A stretch of 45,240 nucleotides of DNA, from assembly GCF_000632715.1 (NCBI RefSeq), contig NZ_BAWO01000054.1, positions 1 through 45,240 of the forward strand, in the 5' to 3' direction. This document shows positions 14,872 through 26,105 of the stretch, in pieces (positions within the stretch are counted from its first letter, which is position 1; the number at the start of each line of letters is the position of its first letter). A program made the translations under genes and the position numbers. Below the pieces are notes generated by a model. It had not been told where the DNA came from, made no database searches, and was given only the letters and a program-made list of their open reading frames with translations. This DNA is from Parageobacillus caldoxylosilyticus NBRC 107762 (lineage in GTDB: Bacteria; Bacillota; Bacilli; Bacillales; Anoxybacillaceae).

Positions 14872-15510
14872 CTAAAGTCTGAGATGTTTTACGGCATAGA
14901 GTGCCGCTTGCGTACGATCCGCAAGATTTAACTTCGCAAGTATATTGGATACATGCGTTTTGACCGTTTTTTCCGTAATCATCAATGCTGCGGCAATCTC
15001 TTTATTGCTTTTTCCTTTCGCGATTTCAGCAAGCACTTCTTTTTCCCGCTTCGTCAACGTTTCAATAAGTTGCTCCTCACGACCTCCACCTTTTGATAAG
15101 TGAGTCATTAAATGAGCAGTGATTTTCGGATGAAGCTGATTTTCACCTCGGTACACAGATATAATCGCTTGTACTAACTGATCTGGTTCCACATCCTTCA
15201 ATTGATACCCCGACGCGCCGGCACGAATGGCGGGAATAACATGGTCAACATCGGAAAAGCTAGTTAAAATGAGAATTTTCACGTGCGGAAATATTTCCTT
15301 TATTTTTTTCGTGGCTTCCACCCCATCCATAACCGGCATGACCAAATCCATTAACACGACATCTGGCTGCAGCTCTTTCACCTGTTTCACCGCTTCTTCG
15401 CCATTGGCTGCTTCACCGACTACATTGATTTCCTTTTGCGTGTTGAGGAAAAAAACTAATCCTCGCCGAACAACATGATGGTCATCCACAATAAGCACTT
15501 TGATCCCCAT
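14872..15510 (-). CDS. yhcZ: NarL/LuxR-family response regulator YhcZ
   Basis: A 212-residue response regulator. The receiver domain has the acidic pair at 9-10, phospho-acceptor Asp55 (DVVLMDLVMPVMDG) and Lys near 105. The C-terminal LuxR helix-turn-helix reads LTKREKEVLAEIAKGKSNKEIAAALMITEKTVKTHV. Its ATG shares one base with the stop of the yhcY kinase gene, so the pair is coupled. Regulon unknown; order and families match B. subtilis yhcYZ. Confidence 0.94.
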   Translation of the reverse strand: MGIKVLIVDDHHVVRRGLVFFLNTQKEINVVGEAANGEEAVKQVKELQPDVVLMDLVMPVMDGVEATKKIKEIFPHVKILILTSFSDVDHVIPAIRAGASGYQLKDVEPDQLVQAIISVYRGENQLHPKITAHLMTHLSKGGGREEQLIETLTKREKEVLAEIAKGKSNKEIAAALMITEKTVKTHVSNILAKLNLADRTQAALYAVKHLRL

Positions 15511-16643
15511 TATCCTCTCCCCTTTTTCAACGGAATGATGACATCAATCGTCGTTCCTTCTCCGACAGAACTTTCGATATGAATTTCGCCATTTAATGAT
15601 GCGGCCCTTTCTTTCATGCTATTTAAGCCGAGAGAAAAAGGCTGGCCATCAGCCTTGGAAAATCCGCATCCCTCATCATGGACCTTCATATGGATATGGT
15701 GCTTTTGGACGTGGATGGCAATATCCACCTCGGACACTCCCGCATGTTTTTTGCAGTTATTCAATGCTTCTTGCCCCACGCGCCATAAACACTCTTCGAC
15801 TTCGTTAGGTAAATCCATTAGTCCGTTAATCTTCACGTTTACTTTTAATCCGAGCATATCTCCGTAATGCTGAAAAGCATTGGCTAGTCCATGTTCCAAA
15901 CCGTACGGACGAAGCTGCCAAATAAGCGCCCGCATTTCCTGAAGGGCTTCCTGCGCTAATTGTTGAATGTATGCGAACATATCTTTTATCGTTTCATCTT
16001 TCGTCATTTCCTTTGCGCCGCGTGCCGTCAACTGCAGCGAAAATAATAATTGGCTCACTGAATCGTGCAAATCTCTCGCTAAGCGGTTACGTTCTGCAAT
16101 TAACGCGAGTTTTTGTTCATTTTCAGCAAGCTTGATTCGCTTTATTGCTGTCCCGATTTGATAAGCAACCGCTTCTAATAATGCCAGTTCCTTATTGGAA
16201 AAGCTCGTTTTATGCGGAGCGGCTACATTGAGCACCCCAAATTTTTCGTCCCCTGCACGAAGGGGAATGCTCGCATGGTGGGTGACGCCATTGGTATCTC
16301 CCCATTTCTCTTCGATTGCCTTTCCAAGCCGTTTGCATTCAATAACGTTCGCAGCCCGTTGCAGCCGCCCATCTCTGTACCGTTCCAAACACCAACAATC
16401 CCCTTCGCACATCAGCTTTTTGTTCTCTCTTGCCAGGGCTGAAGGCAATTGATAGTCGGCAACAAGAGAGTATCCTTCTCTAGAATCAACGAAAAAAATC
16501 CAGCCACATTGCAATTTCATCACTTGTATTAATTCCTTTAATACGGTCTGCAGCATTTCCTTTACATCATTGCACTGATTCAACGTTTCCGCAATAGATT
16601 TTAGCGTCAGCAATTCTTGAATATCCTGCTTCTCTCTGTCCAT
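15510..16643 (-). CDS. yhcY: GAF-domain sensor histidine kinase YhcY
   Basis: A 377-residue kinase without transmembrane helices. Residues about 15-170 form a GAF domain; the HisKA_3 dimerisation helix holds His193 in RNRLARDLHDSVSQLL; the C-terminal HATPase has N-box EALNN, DEGCGF and GEGTTI. The GAF segment contains several cysteines (CEGDCWCLERY), which could sense redox state or a ligand; that is inference. ATG 16643 has GAGGAGG upstream; the longer reading from 16697 lacks one. Confidence 0.93.
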   Translation of the reverse strand: MDREKQDIQELLTLKSIAETLNQCNDVKEMLQTVLKELIQVMKLQCGWIFFVDSREGYSLVADYQLPSALARENKKLMCEGDCWCLERYRDGRLQRAANVIECKRLGKAIEEKWGDTNGVTHHASIPLRAGDEKFGVLNVAAPHKTSFSNKELALLEAVAYQIGTAIKRIKLAENEQKLALIAERNRLARDLHDSVSQLLFSLQLTARGAKEMTKDETIKDMFAYIQQLAQEALQEMRALIWQLRPYGLEHGLANAFQHYGDMLGLKVNVKINGLMDLPNEVEECLWRVGQEALNNCKKHAGVSEVDIAIHVQKHHIHMKVHDEGCGFSKADGQPFSLGLNSMKERAASLNGEIHIESSVGEGTTIDVIIPLKKGRG

Positions 16644-16671
16644 CGAATTTCCTCCTCGCCCAAATTGTATA

Positions 16672-16709
16672 GAAAAAGACAACGCCGACATCGGCATTGT
16701 CTTTTTTTC
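16672..16709 (-). terminator. Terminator of the SDR gene
   Basis: AAAGACAA-TGCCGA pairs with TCGGCG-TTGTCTTT and is followed on the minus strand by T-rich sequence. It ends the upstream dehydrogenase gene before yhcY. Confidence 0.8.
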
Positions 16710-16712
16710 GTC

Positions 16713-17435
16713 TTATGCAATAGGATATTGTTGAATTAGCGGATGAAGGATAATCTCATCAATAAGCATATGTTTTGGAGCGCTTGCCATATACACGATT
16801 GCTTGAGCGACATCTTCGGCTTTTAGCCAATCGCGTTTTTCTGGAACGCCTTGGATGGAATTAGCAAAGTACGTATCAACCATTCCTGGGTTAATCGTAC
16901 CAACGCGAATGCCGTACTTTCTTACTTCCTGCGCAAGCGAACCGGAAAATCCTTGAACAGCGTATTTGGTCGCGGTGTATGCCGCACCGTTCGGAATCGT
17001 GTAACGGCCGACATCGGAAGAAACGGTAATAATCGTTCCTGATTTTCTTTCTTTCATATGCGGAAGCACGGCTTTTACCCCGATAAACACGCCTTGAACA
17101 TTGATGGCAAAGATGCGCTCCCATTCTTCCACGGTCGTCTCTTCCACTTCCTTAAAAAATCCGATTCCTGCGTTGTTGACGAGAATATCGATTTGCCCAA
17201 ATGCTTCTAATACTTCTGTAACCATCTTTTGCATTTGTTGTTCATTGGCAACGTCCACTTGGAACGCCTTCACATAAGAAAATCCTTTCTCTTTTAGCTC
17301 TTTTTCCGTTTCATAAACCCCTTCAGAACTTCCCGCCAGCGCCAATTTTGCTCCTTGCTCCGCTAATTGAAACGCAACGGCTTTTCCGATTCCGCGAGAA
17401 GCTCCTGTGACAATCGCTACTTGGTTTGTTAACAT
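16713..17435 (-). CDS. Short-chain dehydrogenase/reductase
   Basis: A 240-residue classical SDR with TGASRGIG (residues 10-17) for NADP binding, NNAG (87-90), the catalytic Ser near 140, and Tyr153/Lys157 in YTATK. It resembles FabG-like YoxD of Bacillus, but the substrate is not readable. AAAGGAT precedes the ATG. Single gene between pgcA and yhcY, with a terminator after it. Confidence 0.9.
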   Translation of the reverse strand: MLTNQVAIVTGASRGIGKAVAFQLAEQGAKLALAGSSEGVYETEKELKEKGFSYVKAFQVDVANEQQMQKMVTEVLEAFGQIDILVNNAGIGFFKEVEETTVEEWERIFAINVQGVFIGVKAVLPHMKERKSGTIITVSSDVGRYTIPNGAAYTATKYAVQGFSGSLAQEVRKYGIRVGTINPGMVDTYFANSIQGVPEKRDWLKAEDVAQAIVYMASAPKHMLIDEIILHPLIQQYPIA

Positions 17436-17474
17436 GTAGAATTATCCTTTCTGTATGTGTCTGTTCGTTTATGA

Positions 17475-19223
17475 TTAAGATAGCGAAGCAGTGCGAAGAA
17501 GGTCATGAACTCGTTTCATCACTTCGTTAGAAAGGCGATTTAATTTTTCTTCACTATCAGCTAATGACTTTCCTTTCACGCCAAAATACACTTTAATTTT
17601 TGGCTCCGTTCCCGAAGGACGCAAGCAAAACCATGAATCGTCCTCCAATACATACTTTAATACGTTGGAAGTTGGAAGCGTAATCACTGTTTTTTCACCC
17701 GTCAATGTATGGATCCGTTCTTTCGTTTTATAATCCTCGATCACGGTTACTCTTTTTCCGTCTACTTCTGTCGGAGGTTCATTGCGGAATGATGTTAAAA
17801 TCGCTTGAATGGTTTCTGCTCCTTCTTTTCCTTTTAACGTTAATGACTGCTGTCCTTCGCGATAATAGCCGTATCGGTCAAACAAGTGTATTAATCCTTC
17901 ATATAAAGACATACCCTGTTTTTTATAAAATGCGCATACTTCCGCGGCCAATACGGCTGCTTGCACCGCATCCTTGTCGCGGACAAAATCGCCGATTAAA
18001 TAGCCGTAGCTTTCCTCATAACCAAATTGGAACGTATATTGCCCCGTTTGCTCATATTCTTTGATTTTTTCGCCGATAAATTTAAATCCGGTTAATGTAT
18101 CCACCGTCTCTAGGCCAAACGATTGCGCAATCGCGCGTCCGAATTCCGAGGTGACAATCGTTTTTAGCACCACGCCGTTTTCCGGCAATATTTCTTTTTC
18201 TTTTCTTTGCGATAGTAAATAGTGCAACAGCAAAGCGCCCGTTTGGTTTCCGGTAAGCACTACATATTCGCCTTGATCATTTTTGACGGCAACTCCCAAC
18301 CGGTCGGCGTCAGGATCTGTCGCAATTAACAAGTCAGCATTAACTTTTTTGCCGAGCTCTATTGCTAAGGCAAATGCTGCGTGTTCTTCCGGATTTGGCG
18401 AGGCTACAGTAGAGAAATTCGGATCAGGCTGTTCTTGCTCTTTGACGACAAACACATTACGGTATCCAAGTTCCTTTAAGGCACGACGGACCGGTTTGTT
18501 GGATGTGCCGTGAAGCGGTGTAAAAACAATGTTAATATCGACTTCTTCCGCCAGCTTCGGTTGAAGAGAGATTGTTTTTACAGCATCAATATAAGCATTG
18601 TCCACTTCTTCGCCGATGATTTGAATGAGCCCTTTTTCTTTTAAAATCGCTTCGTCCTCAACGTGGATATCAAGTTCATTTGCCACTTCATTGACGTATC
18701 GAATTACCGCATCTGCCGTATCCGGAGGAAGTTGTCCCCCGTCTTCGCCGTACACTTTATATCCATTATATTCCGGTGGATTATGGCTGGCGGTAATGAC
18801 AATGCCGGAAAATGCTTGCAAATAGCGAACAGCAAACGAAAGCTCCGGCGTCGGCCGCAGTTCATCAAATACATACGTTTGAATGCCATGAGTGGCCAAC
18901 GTTTTCGCCGCTTCCATTGCAAAATCCCGAGACTTATGCCGCGAATCATAAGCAATGACCACACCGCGTTTTTTCGCTTCTTCGCCAAAGGACTCTATGT
19001 ATCGCGCCAACCCTTCCGATGCTTTCCTTACGGTATATATGTTCATCCGATTTGTTCCGGGACCGATTTCTCCGCGCATGCCACCGGTGCCAAATTCTAA
19101 ATTTTTATAAAAACCATCCTCAACCCACTTTAGATCGTCTTGGCGGTCTTGTAATAAACGCTTTAATTCTCCGTCTAGCTGCTCGTATGCCATCCATTGC
19201 TCATATTTGCTTTTCCAATCCAC
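17475..19223 (-). CDS. pgcA: Alpha-phosphoglucomutase
   Basis: A 582-residue phosphohexomutase that interconverts glucose-1-phosphate and glucose-6-phosphate for UDP-glucose, glycolipid and teichoic acid synthesis. The phosphoserine loop is TASHNP with Ser146, the magnesium loop DPDADR is at 303-308, the sugar loop is GYEESYG, and the C-terminal phosphate-binding loop is RPSGTEP. The B. subtilis enzyme (PgcA/YhxB) has similar length. GTG 19223 is chosen because GGAGGGATG sits 7 nt upstream; the in-frame ATG at 19253 would add 10 residues without a signal. Confidence 0.95.
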   Translation of the reverse strand: MDWKSKYEQWMAYEQLDGELKRLLQDRQDDLKWVEDGFYKNLEFGTGGMRGEIGPGTNRMNIYTVRKASEGLARYIESFGEEAKKRGVVIAYDSRHKSRDFAMEAAKTLATHGIQTYVFDELRPTPELSFAVRYLQAFSGIVITASHNPPEYNGYKVYGEDGGQLPPDTADAVIRYVNEVANELDIHVEDEAILKEKGLIQIIGEEVDNAYIDAVKTISLQPKLAEEVDINIVFTPLHGTSNKPVRRALKELGYRNVFVVKEQEQPDPNFSTVASPNPEEHAAFALAIELGKKVNADLLIATDPDADRLGVAVKNDQGEYVVLTGNQTGALLLHYLLSQRKEKEILPENGVVLKTIVTSEFGRAIAQSFGLETVDTLTGFKFIGEKIKEYEQTGQYTFQFGYEESYGYLIGDFVRDKDAVQAAVLAAEVCAFYKKQGMSLYEGLIHLFDRYGYYREGQQSLTLKGKEGAETIQAILTSFRNEPPTEVDGKRVTVIEDYKTKERIHTLTGEKTVITLPTSNVLKYVLEDDSWFCLRPSGTEPKIKVYFGVKGKSLADSEEKLNRLSNEVMKRVHDLLRTASLS

Positions 19224-19293
19224 CCGACATCCCTCCGATATTAATACGTTCATTTTTATGTATTCGTTATCATCATACAATATACTTCCAAAA

Positions 19294-19327
19294 AGAAAAA
19301 GGATGTCCCGAAAAAAGAGACATCCTT
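19294..19327 (-). terminator. Terminator of the CBS-domain gene
   Basis: AAGGATGTC pairs with GACATCCTT, followed on the minus strand by TTTCTTTTT. Confidence 0.8.
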
Positions 19328-19335
19328 CCTTTTCT

Positions 19336-19785
19336 TTATCCTTGCGGCTGCGACGGCTCAGAAATGTTTGTCAATGCTTGTCCTGCCGCCTCATCAGAAG
19401 CGCTGTTTGTCGCAATGTCACCTAAAGCGACCATTCCTTGAAGCTGATTGTTTTCCACAATCGGCAAACGGCGGACCTGATGCTGCGCCATCACGTTTGC
19501 TGCCTCTTGCACGCTCATATCCGGTGTCCCGGTAATCACGCGATTGGTCATTACTTCCGATACAGGAGTGGAAGCTGGGTCTTTTCCTTGCGCCGACGTA
19601 CGCAACGTAATGTCACGGTCGGTAATCATCCCTTTTACTTGCCCGTTTTCCACTACTGGAAGCGCACCAATATTTTTTTGGCTCATGATTTGCGCAGCTT
19701 CTTGCACCGTTTGGTTTGGAGAAACAGTTGCCACGTTTTTCGTCATAATGTGTTGAACTTTGTTTCCGCTATTATTGTTGTTCAA
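19336..19785 (-). CDS. yhcV: Tandem CBS-domain protein (YhcV-like)
   Basis: A 149-residue protein made of two CBS domains (about 8-65 and 73-130; [25 protein letters not shown] and [25 protein letters not shown]). CBS pairs bind adenine nucleotides and usually regulate partners; a stand-alone pair has no fixed role. The last 20 residues are Ser/Pro/Gln-rich and probably disordered. The gene neighbourhood (yhcT, yhcU, yhcY, yhcZ) supports the YhcV identity. Confidence 0.85.
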   Translation of the reverse strand: MNNNNSGNKVQHIMTKNVATVSPNQTVQEAAQIMSQKNIGALPVVENGQVKGMITDRDITLRTSAQGKDPASTPVSEVMTNRVITGTPDMSVQEAANVMAQHQVRRLPIVENNQLQGMVALGDIATNSASDEAAGQALTNISEPSQPQG

Positions 19786-19891
19786 TGTGATCCTCCCCTT
19801 TCACCGATTATTGTGGCCGACTTTTTGGAGGATATAGGTAGAAAATAATGTTTGCATCGCTTTGTATTGGCATCGAAAAAAAGAAATGTTT

Positions 19892-21631
<1,740 letters not shown>

Positions 21632-21736
21632 CTACAAAATAAACGGAGCAGCGATTCATTTTAAATTTTACATTCCCTCTTCTGTTCAATATAATGAAAC
21701 TGATAAGTAAACATGGAGCAATAAGGAGTCCTAGAA

Positions 21737-22090
21737 ATGAAGGATAACAAAAACTTGGAAAATGTTCTAGTTAGCGCATGGGTTATTTCATTGATCGCCA
21801 CATTAGGCAGCCTTTACTTTTCGGAAATTTTAAAATTTATTCCTTGCGATCTTTGCTGGTTTCAGCGTATTTTTATGTATCCTCAGGTGGTTTTATTAGG
21901 GATCGCTGTGATTCGCAAAGAATACGGCATCGCTCGCTATAGCCTGGCGCTGTCGGTCATTGGCGGGACGATTTCCCTGTACCACTATCTTTTGCAAAAA
22001 GTTCCGTTTTTCCAAAGTCATTCCATTTCCTGTGGCCGTATTCCTTGTCCCTTTGGCAAAACAAATGGGGATCGACTTAAAAATGTTTAA
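21737..22090 (+). pseudogene. Truncated bdbC-like thiol-disulfide oxidoreductase
   Basis: The ORF encodes most of a DsbB/BdbC-type membrane protein: two N-terminal helices around CxxC (PCDLCWFQRIFMYPQVVLLG, Cys37 and Cys40), a third helix, and the second cysteine pair (SCGRIPC). After that pair it runs out of frame into PFGKTNGDRLKNV and stops, so the last transmembrane helix is lost. The following DNA, in another frame, encodes the tail of a thioredoxin-like protein. A deletion evidently joined the two genes and inactivated both. AAGGAG lies before the ATG. Confidence 0.7.
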
Positions 22091-22250
22091 TTTGCTGGAA
22101 TTCGAAGAGGGATGGGATAAGTATCATATTGACGGAACACCAACGATTGTTCACTATGAAAACGGAAAAGAAGTAAAACGAATTGACGGCTATCATGAAA
22201 AAGCAGTTTTCCAAGACTGGTTTTCTTCCCTTCCCCATCACAAAAAATAA
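22050..22250 (+). pseudogene. Tail of a thioredoxin-like gene
   Basis: From about 22050, in a different frame from bdbC, the DNA reads PLAKQMGIDLKMFNLLEFEEGWDKYHI and then DGTPTIVHYENGKEVKRIDGYHE, which is the second half of a thioredoxin fold with its cis-proline loop (GTPT) and final helix. The N-terminal half with the CxxC active site is absent and no start codon serves it. It is the remnant of the partner gene that normally follows bdbC. Confidence 0.7.
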
Positions 22251-22283
22251 AGGAACTTGGCCAGCAAACGGCAAGCTCCTTTT
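22248..22283. terminator. Convergent terminator
   Basis: AAAGGA-CTTG pairs with CAAG-TCCTTT around the loop, with T or A tracts on both strands, between the bdbC/thioredoxin remnant and yhcU. Confidence 0.65.
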
Positions 22284-22287
22284 CCAT

Positions 22288-22686
22288 TTACATTAACCAT
22301 TTGCTCGATGAAGGAAAATACGCACTGCACGGATAGCGTCTTTTGTTCGCAAACTGCTCAATCATAAACGGAAATGTAATGCCGTACCGCCTAAGAATGT
22401 CGATATTTCGTTCAAATAAGTAACGGTACCGCTCATAATCGCCGTTTTCCCCTATATATTCAATGATCGTAATCAATGATTGCAGAGCTGAAATGATTTG
22501 AAACGCTTCCTTCATCGTTCCATTATATGTAACATGTTCTCCATCAAGCAAAAGAATTCGCAATTTTTCAAACTCTTGAATCTGTTCGTCGGCAAAATAA
22601 TATGGAAAAATGTTTGTGTAAAAATAACGAACTAAATAATTCATATATTCTTCCTGTTCCTCTGTTACGGCGTAAACGACTTTCAA
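22288..22686 (-). CDS. yhcU: YhcU-like protein
   Basis: A 132-residue soluble, mostly helical protein (MKVVYAVTEEQEEYMNYLVRYFYTNIFPYYF...) matching the size of B. subtilis YhcU. Function unknown. It is divergent from the yhcT-like pseudouridine synthase, as part of a conserved yhc neighbourhood. Confidence 0.8.
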   Translation of the reverse strand: MKVVYAVTEEQEEYMNYLVRYFYTNIFPYYFADEQIQEFEKLRILLLDGEHVTYNGTMKEAFQIISALQSLITIIEYIGENGDYERYRYLFERNIDILRRYGITFPFMIEQFANKRRYPCSAYFPSSSKWLM

Positions 22687-22819
22687 TGTTCATACCACCT
22701 TTTCTCACCATAACACTTGCGTTCTATACACATAAAACGATACTATGAGTGTATCATATAGAATGCATCCATAGAGATAGAAAGTGTTTCCACCGCTATT
22801 GAAAATTTGGAGTGAAGTC

Positions 22820-23731
22820 ATGATGTGGTCGAAAAAAGGTGACTGGCTGGAATGTGTCATTCCGTCTTTTTGGCAGGGACTCACCATTGAAATGCTGCTA
22901 AAAGAAGTCTGGTATGCATCGAAAAAATTTGCCCACCAGCTACGCATGGAAAAAGGAATCAAGCTCAACGGAAAAGAAGTATCATGGCAAACGCCATTAC
23001 AAGAAAAGGACCGCCTTCAGCTGCATCTTTATAATCCTGAACCTTCCACCATTCTTCCTGAGTATCGGGAACTTTCTGTTTTATGGGAAGATGAGCATCT
23101 GCTCATTATTAATAAAGACGCCGGCATCGACATCCATCCCTCCGAACCTTCGCAAACCGGGACATTAGCGAATGCTGTGGCCTTTCATTTACAATCGCAA
23201 GGAATTTTAACAAAAATCCGGCACATTCATCGGCTTGACCGCGATACATCAGGAACGATTTTGTTTGCCAAACATATGCTTGCCGGAACAACGCTTGATC
23301 GCATGTTGGCAAAACGAGAAATTAAACGGACATACGTAGCGCTCGTCCATGGGATCATAAAAAAGCGAATCGGCACGATATCCGCGCCGATCGGGCGCGA
23401 CCGCCATCACCCGACAAGACGGCGCGTCTCTAAAACAGGGGCAAAAGCGGTAACGCACTACCGCGTCTTACATACGTTTCCTAATGAACAAACATCGCTC
23501 GTAGAGCTTTCCCTGGATACCGGACGCACCCATCAAATTCGCGTCCATATGAGTTACATTGGTCATCCGCTGGTCGGAGATGTGTTGTACGGCGGAAGGG
23601 AGACATTCCATCGCCAAGCTCTGCATGCGGTGAAATTATCGTTTTTCCATCCTTTTATCAATGAACCGGTTTCCTGCCTCGCCCCTGCTGATGACTTTCC
23701 CGTTGATCTCACACCGTTTTATCATCATTAG
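22820..23731 (+). CDS. yhcT: RluA-family pseudouridine synthase (YhcT-like)
   Basis: A 303-residue RNA pseudouridine synthase. The catalytic block HRLDRDTSG holds Asp140, followed by LDTGRTHQIRVHMSYIGHPLVGDVLYG, the RluA-type nucleotide-flipping and binding region. A degenerate S4-like region precedes it (KKFAHQLRMEKGIKLNGKEV). The target uridine is unknown. ATG 22820 is used with GGAGTGAAG upstream. Confidence 0.92.
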   Translation: MMWSKKGDWLECVIPSFWQGLTIEMLLKEVWYASKKFAHQLRMEKGIKLNGKEVSWQTPLQEKDRLQLHLYNPEPSTILPEYRELSVLWEDEHLLIINKDAGIDIHPSEPSQTGTLANAVAFHLQSQGILTKIRHIHRLDRDTSGTILFAKHMLAGTTLDRMLAKREIKRTYVALVHGIIKKRIGTISAPIGRDRHHPTRRRVSKTGAKAVTHYRVLHTFPNEQTSLVELSLDTGRTHQIRVHMSYIGHPLVGDVLYGGRETFHRQALHAVKLSFFHPFINEPVSCLAPADDFPVDLTPFYHH

Positions 23732-23765
23732 AAAAAAGGCAGACGTCCTGCACCTGACGTCTGCC
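23732..23765 (-). terminator. Terminator of the CorC-like gene
   Basis: GGCAGACGTC pairs perfectly with GACGTCTGCC and is followed on the minus strand by TTTTTT. Confidence 0.88.
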
Positions 23766-25112
23766 TTACAAATGCAATTCCTCTTTTTCATTCAATTCCT
23801 CATCTGCCGCCTGCTCTTCTTTCTTCTGTTTCACCACTTCTACCGTCTTCACATGGTGTCCATCCATTTCCTTTACGGTAAACAAATAATCATCAATTTC
23901 CACGCTGTCGCCTGCTTTAATATCATAATGCTTCGTTAAAATCCAGCCGCCGATCGTATCGACATCATCATCATCAATCGAAAGACCAAACAAATCATTT
24001 ACCTCGCTGATCAGCACTTTTCCATCAATAATCGTATGCGTTTCATCTATCTTTTGAATCAATGGAATTTCATCCACATCAAATTCGTCTTGAATTTCGC
24101 CGACGATTTCTTCTAAAATATCCTCGACCGTGACAAGCCCTGATGTACCACCGTATTCATCGACTAAAATCGCCATATGGATGCGCTCTTTCTGCATTTT
24201 GACCAGTAAATCATGAATAGCAATCGATTCGATCACTTGAATAATGGGGCGGATATAGTCTTTCATCTGTTTTTCTTCTGACGGATTTGTCACCAAGTCC
24301 GTAAACACTTCTTTAACGTTAATCAGCCCTAACACATGGTCTTTATCGCCATCAATAACCGGGTAGCGCGTATATTTTTCTTCCTTGATGATTTCCAAAT
24401 TCTCTTTTACGCTTTTGTTGATATCCAAGGCGACTATTTCCTTGCGCGGCACCATAATTTCTTTCGCCACGCGATCGTCAAAGCGAAAAATATTATTGAC
24501 ATAGCGGTACTCCGACTGGTTAATTTCGCCACTTTTATAACTTTCCGATAAAATCAGGCGCAGCTCTTCTTGAGAATGAGCGAGGTCGTGCTCTGATGCG
24601 GGTTGCAGCCCAAACAGTTTCGTGACGAAGCGGGATGCGGAGTTTAATGTCCAAATAATTGGATACATCACCTTATAAAAGAAAATGAGCGGCTGCGCCG
24701 TGAATAACGCAAGCGACTCCGCTTTATGAATAGCGAACGTTTTCGGAGCCAACTCTCCAAGTACTACTTCAAGAAAAGTAATCAACGAAAATGCGATCAC
24801 AAAAGATAACACTTGCGCAATCGAATCCGACAAATGGAGACGTTCAAACAGCGGCGTTAATATATGCTCTACAGTTGGTTCACCAAGCCAACCAAGAGCT
24901 AATGAAGTAATGGTAATACCTAATTGAGTAGCAGATAAATAACCGTCAAGGTTGGAAATAACCTTTTTGGCAGCAATCGCTCGTTTATTTCCTTCACTCA
25001 CTAGCTGATCAATGCGCGAGCTGCGAACTTTGACAATCGCAAATTCTGAAGCTACAAAAAAAGCGGTACATGCAATAAGCACTGCCACTAAAAATAAACT
25101 GGCTATGTCCAA
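23766..25112 (-). CDS. CNNM/CorC-type transporter-associated protein (hemolysin family)
   Basis: A 448-residue protein. An N-terminal CNNM (DUF21) membrane domain (about 1-190; [20 protein letters not shown]) is followed by a CBS pair (about 205-335; [15 protein letters not shown], and [24 protein letters not shown]) and a C-terminal CorC_HlyC domain. Such proteins act in magnesium or sodium efflux; B. subtilis YhdP is the closest I know. The start is a TTG with no adjacent Shine-Dalgarno. A strong AGGAGGTG lies about 34 nt upstream, separated by an 8-bp hairpin. It follows the YugP gene by 66 bp and is probably cotranscribed. Confidence 0.93.
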   Translation of the reverse strand: MDIASLFLVAVLIACTAFFVASEFAIVKVRSSRIDQLVSEGNKRAIAAKKVISNLDGYLSATQLGITITSLALGWLGEPTVEHILTPLFERLHLSDSIAQVLSFVIAFSLITFLEVVLGELAPKTFAIHKAESLALFTAQPLIFFYKVMYPIIWTLNSASRFVTKLFGLQPASEHDLAHSQEELRLILSESYKSGEINQSEYRYVNNIFRFDDRVAKEIMVPRKEIVALDINKSVKENLEIIKEEKYTRYPVIDGDKDHVLGLINVKEVFTDLVTNPSEEKQMKDYIRPIIQVIESIAIHDLLVKMQKERIHMAILVDEYGGTSGLVTVEDILEEIVGEIQDEFDVDEIPLIQKIDETHTIIDGKVLISEVNDLFGLSIDDDDVDTIGGWILTKHYDIKAGDSVEIDDYLFTVKEMDGHHVKTVEVVKQKKEEQAADEELNEKEELHL

Positions 25113-25154
25113 CTGGTTTCCGGGCGCGGGTCATGCGCCCGGATCACACCTCCT
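25113..25154 (-). promoter_or_regulatory. Shine-Dalgarno, hairpin and TTG start arrangement
   Basis: Reading the minus strand: AGGAGGTG (25154-25147), then a perfect 8-bp hairpin CCGGGCGC/GCGCCCGG with a 7-nt loop (25142-25120), then AAACCAG and the TTG start. No in-frame start exists between the TGA in the hairpin loop region and the TTG. Folding would bring the Shine-Dalgarno to about 13 nt from the start. Confidence 0.6.
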
Positions 25155-25178
25155 ACAGATAAGTTTAAGTTTATGCCG

Positions 25179-25868
25179 TTATTCTTCATTATTATTTTGC
25201 GTAAAAATTAACACGTATTTTAACAATTCTAATACGGAAATGAGCGTCGCTGCTACATATGTCAATGCAGCCGCTCCTAACACTTTGTTGACGCCGCGCT
25301 TTTCATCCGGATAAATAAGCCCTTCCGCCAGCATAAATTTTTTCGCCCGCGAGCTGGCGTTAAACTCTACCGGCAGCGTAATGACTTGAAAAGCAACGGC
25401 AAAGGAGAAGAAAATAATCCCTAAACCAATCAGCGAAAGTTGGTGAAGCAAAAATCCGATCAGCAATAAAAACGGCGCCACTCCTGATGTGAAGTTTACG
25501 ATTGGAAACATGCGATGACGGAGCACTAGCGCGCCGTATGCTTGCTGATGCTGCACCGCATGTCCGACTTCGTGTGCGGCTACCGATATGGCAGCAATCG
25601 ACCGGCCATAATATACCGGTTCCGACAAGCGGACCACACGCGAGATCGGATCATAGTGATCCGTTAATCTTCCTGGAATCACTTCGACCGGTACATCATA
25701 AAGACCGTTGCGATCTAAAATCATCCGCGCCACTTCCGCGCCTGATAAGCCGGAAGAAGCAGGAACTTGCGACCAAGTATTGAAGTTGCTTGACACTTTC
25801 AATTGCGCCCATAGCGCAATGCCAAAGGCGATGATAATAAGAAAATCCATCGGATGGAATAGCAGCAT
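25179..25868 (-). CDS. yugP: Zinc membrane metallopeptidase (YugP-like)
   Basis: A 229-residue membrane protease of the DUF/peptidase M-neutral zinc family. HEVGH (His99, Glu100, His103) is the zinc-binding motif, between an N-terminal helix and three to four C-terminal helices. LPVEFNASSRAKKFML is a family block carrying a likely third ligand. The substrate is unknown. CGGAGGGAG precedes the ATG. It lies upstream of the CorC-like gene on the same strand. Confidence 0.9.
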   Translation of the reverse strand: MLLFHPMDFLIIIAFGIALWAQLKVSSNFNTWSQVPASSGLSGAEVARMILDRNGLYDVPVEVIPGRLTDHYDPISRVVRLSEPVYYGRSIAAISVAAHEVGHAVQHQQAYGALVLRHRMFPIVNFTSGVAPFLLLIGFLLHQLSLIGLGIIFFSFAVAFQVITLPVEFNASSRAKKFMLAEGLIYPDEKRGVNKVLGAAALTYVAATLISVLELLKYVLIFTQNNNEE

Positions 25869-26062
25869 GACAGCTCCCTCCGTTATTTCTGCGCCATATT
25901 AAGAAATGTGTATACTAATATTTATTGTACTTTATGGTTATTTCATACGTCAAATCATACAATTTGTCATTACGTGGACGACCATCCTTTTGCCGAAAGA
26001 AAGCAATGGTCTTCGTTGGATACAAAAAAGCGAAATCACAAATGCAAACTTTATTTTGGCAA

Positions 26063-26094
26063 AAAGGGGCCCTTCCCGACGGAAAGGCCCCTTT
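26063..26094 (-). terminator. Terminator of the aldo/keto reductase gene
   Basis: AAAGGGGCC pairs with GGCCCCTTT, with T-tracts on both strands. Confidence 0.8.
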
Positions 26095-26105
26095 ATTTTA
26101 TGCCA

